Shown here piece by piece: positions 25,670-34,683 of a stretch of DNA of 64,000 nt; within the stretch, counting starts at the first letter, position 1, and each line of letters begins with the position of its first letter. The notes under the pieces are model-generated. The model saw nothing but the letters and a program-made list of their open reading frames with translations, did not search any database and was not told the DNA's origin. Origin of the DNA: Nocardia brasiliensis ATCC 700358 (lineage in GTDB: Bacteria; Actinomycetota; Actinomycetes; Mycobacteriales; Mycobacteriaceae). Made by a program: the position numbers and the translations under genes. The stretch covers positions 496,001 through 560,000 of the forward strand of contig NC_018681.1 of NCBI RefSeq assembly GCF_000250675.2. The letters run 5' to 3'.

Positions 25670-27223
25670 AGCACCGCCAACACTTCCCCCTCCAGCGATC
25701 CCGCATCGGATTCGCGGCCTGCCGTGGCCCCCGAGGCCGACGATGCCCCCGAGCAGATCCGGATTCGCAAGGAGAAGCGGGAACGGTTGCTCGCGGCCGG
25801 CGGTGACGCGTATCCCGTGGTGGTGCCGCGGACGCATACCCTCGCCGAAATTCGCGCCGCATATCCCGATCTCGCCGCCGACACCCAGACCGGTCTGCAG
25901 GCCGGTGTCGCCGGACGCGTCATATTCATGCGCAATACCGGCAAACTGTGTTTCGCGACGCTGCAGGAGGGCGACGGCACCAAGTTGCAGGCGATGATCA
26001 GCCTGAACGGCGTCGGCGCGGACGCGCTGGCGGCCTGGAAGGCCGATGTGGACCTCGGTGACTTCGTTTTCGTGCACGGCGAGGTGATCTCCTCGCGAAC
26101 CGGTGAATTGAGCGTCATGGCCGATTCCTGGTTCATGGCCGCCAAGTCGCTGCGACCGTTGCCGGTGGCGCACAAGGAGATGAACGAGGAGTCGCGGGTC
26201 CGGCAGCGCTATGTCGATCTGATCGTGCGACCCGAGGCCCGGGAAATGGCGCGCACCCGGATCGCGGTGGTGCGCGCGCTGCGTAACGCGCTCGAGCGCC
26301 GCGGTTTCCTCGAGGTGGAGACGCCGATGCTGCAGACGCTGCACGGCGGCGCGGCGGCCCGGCCGTTCGTCACCCATTCCAATGCCTTGGATATCGATCT
26401 CTACCTGCGTATCGCGCCGGAACTGTTCCTGAAGCGCTGTGTGGTCGGCGGACTCGAGCAGGTCTTCGAGATCAACCGGAACTTCCGCAACGAGGGTTCG
26501 GACTCCACGCATTCCCCCGAGTTCGCGATGCTGGAAACGTACCAGGCGTACGGAACCTACGACGACTCCGCGCGGATGACCCGGGAATTGGTACAGGAAG
26601 TCGCCCAGGAGGTGTTCGGCACCCAGGTAGTGACCCTCGCCGACGGCACCGAATACGACCTGCGCGGTGAGTGGGCGACGGTGGAGATGTACCCGTCTCT
26701 CTCGGACGCCCTCGGCGTCTCCGTGACACCGGAAACTTCGATAGCCGAATTACGCGCGCTTGCCGATCGGGTCGGTCTGGAAATTCCCGAGGGCAAGGGC
26801 TATGGGCACGGCAAACTTGTCGAGGAACTGTGGGAACACCAGTACGGCGACAAGCTGTACGCGCCGACTTTCGTGCGTGACTTCCCGGTGGAGACATCAC
26901 CGCTCACCAGGCAACATCGGTCCGCTGCGGGCGTCACCGAGAAGTGGGATCTGTATGTCCGTGGCTTCGAGTTGGCTACTGGCTATTCGGAGTTGGTGGA
27001 TCCGGTGATCCAGCGCGAGCGCTTCGTGGATCAAGCCCGGCTGGCCGCCCAGGGCGACGACGAGGCCATGGCCTTGGACGAGGACTTCCTTGCCGCGATG
27101 GAGCACGGCATGCCGCCGACCACTGGTACCGGTATGGGAATCGATCGTCTCTTGATGGCGTTGACGGGTCTCGGAATCCGGGAAACAATACTGTTCCCAA
27201 TTGTGCGACCGGTCACTCGCTGA
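25667..27223 (+). CDS. lysS: Lysyl-tRNA synthetase, class II
   Basis: 518 residues from GTG 25667; the longer frame upstream lacks conservation and a ribosome-binding site. It charges tRNA-Lys. The N-terminal OB-fold anticodon domain is at about 60-180. Class II motifs follow: motif 2 in FEINRNFRNEGSDSTHSPEF and motif 3 in GTGMGIDRLLMALTG. It lies directly upstream of lsr2, as in M. tuberculosis Rv3598c-Rv3597c. Confidence 0.97.
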   Translation: MSTANTSPSSDPASDSRPAVAPEADDAPEQIRIRKEKRERLLAAGGDAYPVVVPRTHTLAEIRAAYPDLAADTQTGLQAGVAGRVIFMRNTGKLCFATLQEGDGTKLQAMISLNGVGADALAAWKADVDLGDFVFVHGEVISSRTGELSVMADSWFMAAKSLRPLPVAHKEMNEESRVRQRYVDLIVRPEAREMARTRIAVVRALRNALERRGFLEVETPMLQTLHGGAAARPFVTHSNALDIDLYLRIAPELFLKRCVVGGLEQVFEINRNFRNEGSDSTHSPEFAMLETYQAYGTYDDSARMTRELVQEVAQEVFGTQVVTLADGTEYDLRGEWATVEMYPSLSDALGVSVTPETSIAELRALADRVGLEIPEGKGYGHGKLVEELWEHQYGDKLYAPTFVRDFPVETSPLTRQHRSAAGVTEKWDLYVRGFELATGYSELVDPVIQRERFVDQARLAAQGDDEAMALDEDFLAAMEHGMPPTTGTGMGIDRLLMALTGLGIRETILFPIVRPVTR

Positions 27224-27338
27224 CGAGCTGATTGCAAAATCTCGGCCTCGTCTTGGAAATTTGGGAATTCGAGGTATTCTTGCCTCGGGTAATCGGCCTA
27301 GTATGCGGGTCGCACGATTTCGAGAGGACGTTCATCTC

Positions 27339-27698
27339 ATGGCAAAGAAGGTCACCGTTAGCCTGATCGACGATGTCGATGGTGAGTCCATCGCGGACGA
27401 GACCATCGAGTTCGCGATCGACGGTGTGTCGTACGAGATCGACCTGTCGTCGGCAAATGCCGCGAAGCTGCGCGACGGGCTGGAGGAGTGGGTTTCGAGC
27501 GCACGCCGGGTGAGTGGCCGGCGCCGGGTCAAGGCCGCCGCCACCGCGACGGGTGCCCCCAAGGGCCGGGTCTCGATCGACCGGGAACAAAGCGCGGCAA
27601 TTCGTGATTGGGCACGTCGGAATGGGCACAAGGTGTCCGCGCGGGGCCGTATCTCCGCCGACATCACCGACGCGTACAACAAGGCCGCCAAGGGTTAG
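27339..27698 (+). CDS. lsr2: Nucleoid-associated protein Lsr2
   Basis: 119 residues from ATG 27339, with GAGAGG upstream. Lsr2 is the H-NS-like xenogeneic silencer of mycolata, binding AT-rich minor grooves and bridging DNA. The N-terminal dimerisation domain (MAKKVTVSLIDDVDGESIAD) and the C-terminal helix pair with the AT-hook-like RGR motif (SARGRISADI) are intact. It has its own leader of 115 bp after lysS, with TAGTAT at 27299-27304 as a possible -10. Confidence 0.98.
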   Translation: MAKKVTVSLIDDVDGESIADETIEFAIDGVSYEIDLSSANAAKLRDGLEEWVSSARRVSGRRRVKAAATATGAPKGRVSIDREQSAAIRDWARRNGHKVSARGRISADITDAYNKAAKG

Positions 27699-27713
27699 TT
27701 TCGTATTTTTCAC

Positions 27714-27753
27714 ACCGCCGCCCCCGCGAATCGTGCGACGTCGGGGCGGCGGT
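27714..27753 (+). terminator. Terminator hairpin after lsr2
   Basis: An 11-bp perfect stem (ACCGCCGCCCC, 27714-27724, with 27743-27753) with an 18-nt loop, 16 bp after the lsr2 stop and followed by CTTGTATTT. Confidence 0.8.
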
Positions 27754-27930
27754 CTTGTATTTAGCGGTTGCGGTCCCGTCGTCGTTCATAGGCAGCGGAT
27801 ATTGCCGCGGCGCCGGCGGACACGCGGTCCGGCGTGGCGCGCGGCTCGATCTTGCTCGTAGTTCCAGGACACGGCACCATGGAAACGTGCAACGGTCACT
27901 GGCGGTATGGAGAGGCGAGGTATCGGCGCA

Positions 27931-28554
27931 GTGACTGGATTCGTCGGATCATTTTTGCGATTCCAAGATGACACGGGACGGCAGCAGGAGTTCATGCTGA
28001 CGCCCGAGCAGGAGCGCATCACGATCGGCCGCTCCCCGCAGGCCGACCTCGCCCTGTCCTGGGACGCCGAGGTGTCCCGCCTGCACGCCGCGATCGAATA
28101 TCTCGGCGCCCAGTGGACCATCGTCGACGACGGTCTCTCGCGCAACGGCACTTTCGTCAACGGTGACCGACTGGTCGGCAGGCGCAGGCTGATGGCGGGG
28201 GATGTCATCCGGGTCGGTACCTCGCGGGTGTCCTTCCACGATTTCGGCGGCGTGGCCGACGACATCACCCGCACCTCCACCGGTTCCACGCCCACCACCA
28301 GTCAGCTCACCGATACCCAGCGTTCGGTGCTGATCGCGCTGTGCCGCCCGTACAAGAACGGTGCGGCCTTCGCCACCCCCGCGTCGAACCAGCAGATCGC
28401 CGAGGAGCTGTTCCTCAGCGTCGACGCGATCAAGACCCACCTGCGGGTGCTGTTCGGCAAGTTCGGGGTGGAGGATCTGCCGCAGAACGCGAAACGGGTC
28501 CGCCTGGCGTTTCTGGCGATTCAAAGCGGCCTCATCTCCGATCGGGACCTGTGA
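27931..28554 (+). CDS. FHA-domain protein with C-terminal winged-helix-like segment
   Basis: 207 residues from GTG 27931; ATG 27907 would add eight residues. The FHA phosphothreonine-binding domain shows GRSPQADL, SRLHAAIE and LSRNGTFVNG, so all binding-loop residues are present. The C-terminal 75 residues (LTDTQRSVLIALCRP..., NQQIAEELFLSVDAIKTHLRVLFGKF) resemble a helix-turn-helix, as in LuxR-like effectors. It probably reads a Ser/Thr-kinase signal and passes it to DNA or protein partners. The substrate kinase is unknown. Confidence 0.85.
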   Translation: MTGFVGSFLRFQDDTGRQQEFMLTPEQERITIGRSPQADLALSWDAEVSRLHAAIEYLGAQWTIVDDGLSRNGTFVNGDRLVGRRRLMAGDVIRVGTSRVSFHDFGGVADDITRTSTGSTPTTSQLTDTQRSVLIALCRPYKNGAAFATPASNQQIAEELFLSVDAIKTHLRVLFGKFGVEDLPQNAKRVRLAFLAIQSGLISDRDL

Positions 28555-28682
28555 GAGTTCCGTAGACGATTGCTTAGTCGGCCGAGCTTCTCGGCCATGG
28601 ATAGCCGTGTCCGAACCGGCTTGACTGAGAACCAGGAACCGGAGCGATGAGGGCTCCGGTCGGGTTTCGCACAGGAGGAACA

Positions 28683-29279
28683 ATGACCGCCGCACGTCTC
28701 ATCGCCCTGGTGCTGGCCACGCTGGCCACGGGCCTGATCGCAGGCCTCTTCTACGGGTACGCGAACTCGGTGATGCCCGCGCTGAACCGAACCGACGACC
28801 GCACGATGATCGACGTGATGCAGAAGATCAACGTGGTCATCATCAATCCGGTGTTCATGATCGGGTTCCTGGGCACCGTCGGCTTCTCGATCCTCGCGGC
28901 GCTGCTGCACCTGGGCAAGGACCAGCGCACGGTGCTGCTCTGGATCGGTGTCGGCCTGGTGATCAACGTGATCGCCTTCGCGGTCACCTCCGGCCTGAAC
29001 GTGCCGCTGAACAATCAGCTCGCCGCCGCCGGTGACGTCGCCCAGATCGCCGATCTGGCCGCTGTGCGGGCCGATTTCGAAGCCGTCTGGGTCCGCTGGA
29101 ACATCGTCCGCGCGGTGCTGCACACGCTGGCCTTCCTGGTGCTGTGCGGCGCGCTGTTCGTCGCGGGCATCCAGCACGGCAAGGCGAACGCCGCGGCGGG
29201 CCCGGCGGCGACCGGACCGCAGGCGGCGCAGGGGCAGTTCCCCGGCCAGCCCGGTGTCGCGGCCTACCGTCAGGGCTGA
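28683..29279 (+). CDS. DUF1772 (anthrone-oxygenase-like) membrane protein
   Basis: 198 residues from ATG 28683, with AGGAGG upstream. It has four predicted membrane helices (about 5-27, 53-75, 85-105 and 145-165) and the DUF1772 pattern LIAGLFYGYANSVMPAL. Family members include anthrone oxygenases of polyketide pathways, but most actinobacterial ones are uncharacterised. The C-terminal 30 residues are Ala/Gly/Gln-rich. Confidence 0.82.
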   Translation: MTAARLIALVLATLATGLIAGLFYGYANSVMPALNRTDDRTMIDVMQKINVVIINPVFMIGFLGTVGFSILAALLHLGKDQRTVLLWIGVGLVINVIAFAVTSGLNVPLNNQLAAAGDVAQIADLAAVRADFEAVWVRWNIVRAVLHTLAFLVLCGALFVAGIQHGKANAAAGPAATGPQAAQGQFPGQPGVAAYRQG

Positions 29280-29300
29280 GGCCAACCGCCGCACCAGGTT

Positions 29301-29345
29301 CGACGACCCCGCCACCCGCTCGACCCGGGTCCGGCGGGGTCGTCG
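29301..29345. terminator. Bidirectional terminator hairpin
   Basis: A 13-bp perfect stem (CGACGACCCCGCC, 29301-29313, with 29333-29345); an ACCCG/CGGGT pair lies in the loop. It lies between the convergent stops at 29279 and 29351. Confidence 0.7.
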
Positions 29346-29350
29346 TCGGT

Positions 29351-30496
29351 TCAGCGAACCGCCTCGGCGGCTACGGCTTTGCAAGCCGGGCCCCACCGCT
29401 TCGCCAGCTGGGTGAGTTCGGCGATTTCCCCCTCGACGTCCTCGGCGGACGAGGGCAGCGGCACCGTCGCGCCGACCGGCCGCACGCCGCGCCTTTTGGC
29501 CGCGCAGGCGCGAGCCAGCTGAACGGCGTACCGCTCCAAGGGATCTCGGCTCGAAGGTGGCCCCGCCGGGGTAGCCAGGTCGTAGCGTGCCAGGATGCGC
29601 AGGCAGTCGCGGATCTCGATCACCGTGCGGTGCAGCAGGAATCGGTTGCCGAGGCCGGGCGAGACCGGGTCGTGATAGACGCACTCCGGGCACGCGGCGG
29701 TCAGGTCCGACCACAGCGGTAACAGCCGGCGCCGGCACCGAGACGGATAGTCCAGGCCGAGGCGGGCGCCGGCGTGCAGGACTACCGGAATGGCCATGAC
29801 CGCGGTGAACAGCGTCAGCTGATAGAGCGCGAAGTCACGATCGGTGGCGATCTGAATCCTGGTGAAGACGCTCGGTATTCCGTTCAGCTGGTACGCGCAC
29901 GAGAGCGGGCCCCAGACGAAACTGACGACGTGCAGGCCGACCACCCCGAGCGCCATCGCGGGCACCACGAGACCGCGCCGGTCGGTGCTCGTTCGTAGCT
30001 CCGCGAGGCCGATCCGGACGAGCAGCGTGTCCATCCAGAAGATCAAGGGGCACAGCGAGAGCCAGAATCCGGTCGCGTGCCAGCCGACGTCCTGCTCGAT
30101 CAGCAGACCCGCGGTCCTGGCGCGGCTGCCGAAGGCCAGACCGGCACCGCAGCAGATCAGTGCGAAGCCGAGCAACGCGGGCAGCGGCGGGGTTTCGCCG
30201 AGCACCGCGCCGAGCGTCACGATGGTGAGGGCCGCGACGAACACCAGCACACAGATCGTGAGCTGGAACAGCAGCGCGGCCGAGAGGCGGCCGCCCGAGG
30301 CCGTTGTCAGCCAGCGCTGCCAGGTCGGTTCCCGCAGCGCGGCCGAGCAGGCCAGACCGGTGAGCACGAGGGTGCCCTGACGTTCGAGCAGGGTCGCGCG
30401 GAAGACGAAGGCCCGCACCGCGGCCAGCGCCAGCGCACCGCCGACGAGCGGCGCGGACAGTGCGGTGGGCCACGACGAGTGCAGCACGTTGGACAC
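29351..30496 (-). CDS. MAB_1171c-like membrane protein (DUF6545 type)
   Basis: 381 residues from GTG 30496, directly after the stop of the peptidase gene with no gap. About seven or eight hydrophobic segments fill residues 12-260. A cytoplasmic C-terminal domain (RCRRRLLPLWSDLTAACPE, then LLHRTVIEIRDCLRIL and an Ala-rich helix) matches the DUF6545 domain of the MAB_1171c putative-transporter family. Such genes are commonly paired with M78 peptidase genes in actinobacteria. The transport function is only a family label. Confidence 0.75.
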   Translation of the reverse strand: MSNVLHSSWPTALSAPLVGGALALAAVRAFVFRATLLERQGTLVLTGLACSAALREPTWQRWLTTASGGRLSAALLFQLTICVLVFVAALTIVTLGAVLGETPPLPALLGFALICCGAGLAFGSRARTAGLLIEQDVGWHATGFWLSLCPLIFWMDTLLVRIGLAELRTSTDRRGLVVPAMALGVVGLHVVSFVWGPLSCAYQLNGIPSVFTRIQIATDRDFALYQLTLFTAVMAIPVVLHAGARLGLDYPSRCRRRLLPLWSDLTAACPECVYHDPVSPGLGNRFLLHRTVIEIRDCLRILARYDLATPAGPPSSRDPLERYAVQLARACAAKRRGVRPVGATVPLPSSAEDVEGEIAELTQLAKRWGPACKAVAAEAVR

Positions 30497-30994
30497 TCAG
30501 TCCCGGAAAAGCACACGCCGCAGCGGTGATTCGGACGTCCCGGCCCGCGCCGTGGACATGATGAGCGAGGCGAACAGTTCGGCCTGCCGTTCGGCGAGAT
30601 CGTCGTAGTCGCCGCGGTGCAGCACCCGCAGCACGGTCTCCGGTCGCACGTTGGGGAACAGGATCTGCACGGCCGCGTCCGGTGCGCTGGATCGCCGCCC
30701 GCCGTGCGCGAGCAGCAGGTGCCCCACCTCGTGCAGGATGATGTGATCGGCGTGGTACTCCGAGCCGGTCGCGTCGTAGGCGATCACGACATCGTCGGCG
30801 CGCTCGAGCACCAGCCCGCACGGCAGTTGCCCGGCCACCTCCGCGGCCAGTGGCAGCAACCGAATTCGCTTGCCCACCAGCGCGGCCACCTGTTCGAGGA
30901 AGGTGTCACGCCGCCAGGTACGCGGCAACGCGAGCGTCCGCACCAGCTGATGGACCTGTTCGGTCGCCGGATCTCGCTGTCTGAATCGCACCAT
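30497..30994 (-). CDS. ImmA/IrrE (M78) family metallopeptidase
   Basis: 165 residues from ATG 30994. The zinc motif HEVGH (ILHEVGHLLLAHG, about residue 85) and the downstream E in ERQAELFASLIM fit the ImmA/IrrE peptidase family. Members cleave DNA-binding repressors, often of mobile elements or stress regulons. No XRE repressor is adjacent. The gene directly joins a membrane-protein gene downstream, which suggests a membrane signal feeding a protease. Confidence 0.85.
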   Translation of the reverse strand: MVRFRQRDPATEQVHQLVRTLALPRTWRRDTFLEQVAALVGKRIRLLPLAAEVAGQLPCGLVLERADDVVIAYDATGSEYHADHIILHEVGHLLLAHGGRRSSAPDAAVQILFPNVRPETVLRVLHRGDYDDLAERQAELFASLIMSTARAGTSESPLRRVLFRD

Positions 30995-31167
30995 GCCTCT
31001 TTGTTCGACTGCTGGGCCGCAATCGGACGTCGGGACAAACAATCGCCGTCTGTGCCGAACTTTACCGGTCGCCGCGGCGGCTCGACCATCACGTTTCGGC
31101 GGCGTAGGTCCGAGCCGCACCAACTTTCGCGACTCGCCCCGACTGAGACACCGCCTGCGGTATTTTC

Positions 31168-31181
31168 TGTAACACGTTCTA
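31168..31181. promoter_or_regulatory. KstR-like operator upstream of the lipase gene
   Basis: The 14-bp sequence TGTAACACGTTCTA fits TnnAACnnGTTnnA, the palindrome bound by the cholesterol/lipid-catabolism repressor KstR in mycobacteria and rhodococci. It ends 15 bp before GTG 31197, where a bound repressor would block the promoter. Confidence 0.5.
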
Positions 31182-31196
31182 GATCTGGAGGCCCCC

Positions 31197-32135
31197 GTGC
31201 GGCACATTCCCGGTTTTTCCCTACTCGTCGTCCTGCTCGCCGCGCTGTGTACGGTCACCGCGAGCCCCGCGCGAGCCGACTACCCGGTCGACTACAACTT
31301 CTTCGCGGGCATCCCGAACGAGCTGCTGAATCACGGCGGTTCGCTGCCCGGCAGCAACGACTGGTCCTGCCGCCCGAGCGCCGCGCACCCCGACCCGGTC
31401 GTTCTCGCGCACGGCACAGGCGGTGGCGCGCAGACGAATTGGGGCGTGTATGCCCCGCTGCTGGCCAATCAGGGCTACTGCGTGTATTCCCTCACCTTCG
31501 GCGCCTACGACCTGCCGTGGCCGATCTCGGCCCTCGGCGGGATGCTGCCGATCGAACAGAGCGGACCGCAGTTCGCCGCGTTCGTCGACCGGGTGCTCGC
31601 CGCCACCGGTGCGCAGCGGGTCGACATCGTCGGACACTCGCAGGGCAACCTCATCGGCAACTACTACGTCAAGCGACTGGGCGGTGCGGACAAGGTCGGC
31701 AAGCTGGTCGCCCTCGCGCCGCCGTGGCTGGGCTCGAATGTGCTTGCCACCGGGGACATCGCGGCCTTCAGCAAGCGTCTGGGCGCCGGGCCCGCGTTCG
31801 ATGTGATGGTCGGATCGCTGTGCCAGGCCTGCCGTCAGGCGGTGCGCGACTCGGACTTCCTGCTGGCGCTGAACGCCGACGGCGTCTACCACCCGAACGT
31901 CACCTACACCAATATCGCGACCCGCTACGACGAGATCGTGGTGCCGTACACCGCCGGACTGGTACCGGCGCCGAACGCCACGAATGTCGTGGTGCAGCAG
32001 GGGTGTTCGGACGACTACTCCGAGCACGCCGGTGTCGCGGGCAGTCCCCGCGCGGCGGCGTATGTGCTGAACGCGCTGGACCCGGCGCACCCTCGCCCCG
32101 TGCCGTGTGAATTCATCCCGCCGTTCACGGGATAG
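31197..32135 (+). CDS. Secreted lipase/esterase, alpha/beta hydrolase
   Basis: 312 residues from GTG 31197, with TGGAGG upstream. The first 28 residues form a signal peptide (LLVVLLAALCTVTASPARA, cut before DYPVDY). The mature enzyme is of the EstA/lipase class 2 type. VVLAHGTGGG forms the oxyanion region, GHSQGN the nucleophile elbow and SEHAGVAG the His region. It hydrolyses esters or lipids outside the cell. A KstR-like site suggests induction during lipid or sterol use. Confidence 0.9.
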   Translation: MRHIPGFSLLVVLLAALCTVTASPARADYPVDYNFFAGIPNELLNHGGSLPGSNDWSCRPSAAHPDPVVLAHGTGGGAQTNWGVYAPLLANQGYCVYSLTFGAYDLPWPISALGGMLPIEQSGPQFAAFVDRVLAATGAQRVDIVGHSQGNLIGNYYVKRLGGADKVGKLVALAPPWLGSNVLATGDIAAFSKRLGAGPAFDVMVGSLCQACRQAVRDSDFLLALNADGVYHPNVTYTNIATRYDEIVVPYTAGLVPAPNATNVVVQQGCSDDYSEHAGVAGSPRAAAYVLNALDPAHPRPVPCEFIPPFTG

Positions 32136-32141
32136 GCGTAC

Positions 32142-32170
32142 CGCTGCCCGCTCGACTCGAGCGGGCAGCG
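32142..32170. terminator. Bidirectional terminator hairpin
   Basis: A perfect 13-bp stem (CGCTGCCCGCTCG, 32142-32154, with 32158-32170) and a 3-nt loop between the convergent stops at 32135 and 32181. Confidence 0.75.
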
Positions 32171-32180
32171 TGCGCACCGA

Positions 32181-33494
32181 TCAGGCGATCGCCTTGCGCA
32201 GCAGGTCCAGTGCGTCGTCGGCGATGCGCACCGCACGCTGCTCGGACACGATGTCCTCGATATAGGTGAAGTTCCAGAACAGCTGCCCGTGACTGGAATT
32301 CACCGTTCCCACGTAGTAGCCGCTCATCGAGATACCGGCGATGAACTGGGCGCCGGAGACGGTCCACGCGCCGACGCGGTCGGGGAAGTCGAACCGGCCG
32401 ATATTGGACAGGCAGATATTGCCCGGCCCGCGCTGTTCGGCCATCTTCATGGTCTTGCCGCTGTGCCCCAACGACTTCGGCGTGACCACGCCGAGCATCG
32501 AGACCAGCGCAAAATGCTGACTCGCGGCGGCGCGCTCGCGCAGGTCCCTGTTGGTCTGTGCGGCGACTTCCCAGAAGTCGACGGCGGGTCCGAAGGGCAG
32601 CACCGTCGGCAGCGTGCACACGTAGGCGCCCGCTTCGTCCGCCCCGACGGGCGGCTGCAACTCGCCGCGGAAATCGACCGGTGAGCCGATGGCCAGTTTG
32701 CCCGCCTGGCCTGGTGTCATCTGTTCCCCGATCGCGGCCGCCAACGCGGCGCTCAGCGCACCGTGCACGGATACGCCCTTGGCCCGGCACGCGCCGGCCA
32801 GCCGGTCGAGTTCGTCGCCGTTCAGTTCCCGTCGGAGGAACCGGGTGCGTCGCCGCGAAGGCTCCACGGCCGCTTGTGCTTCCAGTCGCTTCGGCCGGGC
32901 CGCGGTCATCCGCAGTTCCTCGGCGAGCGCGACCCGCATCGACCGTGCCGCGCCGATCGCACCCCGGAATTTCTTGGGCAGTCGCGCTTCCGGCGGATCG
33001 AAGGTGGCCAGGCTCGTGACCGGAGCCGGATCGCGCTGTGCGGCTTCGGCGTAGGTCACCAAGTCTTGGAGCAAGCGCAGCGCCGAGGTGCCGTCCGCGA
33101 TGACATGGGACACCACCAGCACCACATCGTGGTCCCCGCCGAGATCGACATGCAGCACGCGCGCCAGCGGTCCGCTCGCCCAGTCCGTGCCGGTCGCGAG
33201 TTCGACCTCGTCGACTTCGCGGGCCCAGGTCGCGTCGTCGCCGGTGATCGTGCGCACCTCGATCCGCGCGGCGGTCGGGACGAATCTCGGGTCGGTGCCG
33301 TCGTCGGCGGCGGCGATGGCGACGCGCAGGAACGGGTGCCGGGCGGCCAGCGCGTCGGCCGCGGCACGCAGCAGCGTGGCGTCGAGCGCGCCGTGCACCC
33401 GGACCCGGGAGACCACGTTCAGCGGCGAGACCTGGTCGAGAATCCAGTACCAGCGTTCGATCGGGCTCAGCGGGCGCGACGATGTGCCGGGCAT
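32181..33494 (-). CDS. Condensation-domain / PapA-like acyltransferase
   Basis: 437 residues, a stand-alone condensation-superfamily enzyme. The catalytic HxxxD is in VSHVIADGTSAL (the first His of HHxxxD is Ser, as in several PapA proteins). It starts LSPIERWYWILDQ, and IGSPVDFRGEL is seen in the second lobe. Such enzymes transfer acyl groups from a carrier to a hydroxyl or amine. It overlaps the monooxygenase gene by ATGA and follows the NRPS, so it probably acylates the NRPS product. Confidence 0.85.
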   Translation of the reverse strand: MPGTSSRPLSPIERWYWILDQVSPLNVVSRVRVHGALDATLLRAAADALAARHPFLRVAIAAADDGTDPRFVPTAARIEVRTITGDDATWAREVDEVELATGTDWASGPLARVLHVDLGGDHDVVLVVSHVIADGTSALRLLQDLVTYAEAAQRDPAPVTSLATFDPPEARLPKKFRGAIGAARSMRVALAEELRMTAARPKRLEAQAAVEPSRRRTRFLRRELNGDELDRLAGACRAKGVSVHGALSAALAAAIGEQMTPGQAGKLAIGSPVDFRGELQPPVGADEAGAYVCTLPTVLPFGPAVDFWEVAAQTNRDLRERAAASQHFALVSMLGVVTPKSLGHSGKTMKMAEQRGPGNICLSNIGRFDFPDRVGAWTVSGAQFIAGISMSGYYVGTVNSSHGQLFWNFTYIEDIVSEQRAVRIADDALDLLRKAIA

Positions 33495-34678
33495 CAGTCC
33501 ACGCTGCCTTGCACCCGCGCGGGCAGCGGGTCGACGGTGAAGCGCATCGGTTCCATGTTCACGCGTTTGACCACCGAGGCGGGCGCGAAGCGCAGCACCA
33601 GATCCCGGGCGCCGACCGCCACCGGGTTGGCCAGCTGCTCGGTCATGCTCAGCCGCCGCGAATCGGCGACCAGCTGCTTCGTCCGGGGAATGCGCTTGGT
33701 CTCGTAGTCCCGCAGCGCCGCAACGATATCGGTGGCGCCCGCCAGGGACTGGGCCAGCACGTAGCCGTCTTCGATGGCCGAACCCGCGCCCTGGCTGAGG
33801 CTGGTGAGCATCGGGTGCGCGGCATCGCCGAGCAGCGTCACCGGTCCCTCGCCCCACCGGTCCGAGAACGGCCGGTCCTGGGCGGGTACCGCCACGATCG
33901 CGCCCGGATCGGTCTCCTCGATGGCCTGGCGCACCTCCGGCGCCCAGCCCGCGAACGCGGCGACGATCTCGTCCTTGCCGCCCTGCCACTCCCGGGCTTG
34001 ATCGACGGGCATGTTCTTGGTGCCCCACCAGTAGGCGCGGCCACCGCCGATATCGATGAGCCCGAAGCGCTGACCCGGCCCCCAGTAGTGGCCCGCGTAC
34101 CCCTCGGTCATCCGCGGATGCCGGAACGGGATGATCGCCAGCCAGCAGAGGTAGCCGTACTCGCTCACCGGCTGCTCGCCTTGCAACTGGGCGCGCACGG
34201 TCGACCGGATGCCGTCCGCGCCGACCAGCAGATCACCGGTGGCCACCCGCCCGTCGGCGAACGCCACCTCGACACCGCCGTCCGCGCGAACCGTGTACCC
34301 GGTCGCCTTGGCGCCGTAGGTGATCGGATGCGGCCCACCCGCGGCGCGCAGCGTCTCGATCAGCTCGTTGCGGTGGATGCTGACCACCGGATGGCCGAGT
34401 TCGGCGGTGATCGCCGCGATCGGCAACTCGCGCAGCGGCTTTCCGGCCGCGGTCCGCAGTTCGAAGGTCCGCAGGGGTTGCCCGACGGTGGTGATGTCGA
34501 GGTCGAGCGCGGCGAGCACGGCCGTCGCGTTCGGTGCCAGCCCGAGGCCGGTGCCGGTCTTGCGCTGCTCGGTCGCCGCCTCGTAGAGCTCGACCTCGAC
34601 GCCGACCCGGCGCAGCGCGACCGCGGCGGTCAGGCCGCCGATACCCGCCCCGAGCACAATCGCTTTCGTTGTTCCCAT
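33494..34678 (-). CDS. FAD-dependent monooxygenase
   Basis: 394 residues from ATG 34678. It is a flavoprotein hydroxylase of the PHBH/UbiH type: dinucleotide fold VLGAGIGGLTAAVALRRVG, a DG-type loop (VGADGIRSTVR) and the FAD ribityl motif LLGDAAHPM. It uses NAD(P)H and oxygen to hydroxylate or epoxidise a substrate. It lies 5 bp after the NRPS stop and overlaps the acyltransferase, so it is likely a tailoring enzyme, for example installing the hydroxyl that is then acylated. Confidence 0.92.
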   Translation of the reverse strand: MGTTKAIVLGAGIGGLTAAVALRRVGVEVELYEAATEQRKTGTGLGLAPNATAVLAALDLDITTVGQPLRTFELRTAAGKPLRELPIAAITAELGHPVVSIHRNELIETLRAAGGPHPITYGAKATGYTVRADGGVEVAFADGRVATGDLLVGADGIRSTVRAQLQGEQPVSEYGYLCWLAIIPFRHPRMTEGYAGHYWGPGQRFGLIDIGGGRAYWWGTKNMPVDQAREWQGGKDEIVAAFAGWAPEVRQAIEETDPGAIVAVPAQDRPFSDRWGEGPVTLLGDAAHPMLTSLSQGAGSAIEDGYVLAQSLAGATDIVAALRDYETKRIPRTKQLVADSRRLSMTEQLANPVAVGARDLVLRFAPASVVKRVNMEPMRFTVDPLPARVQGSVD

Positions 34679-34683
34679 TCGTC

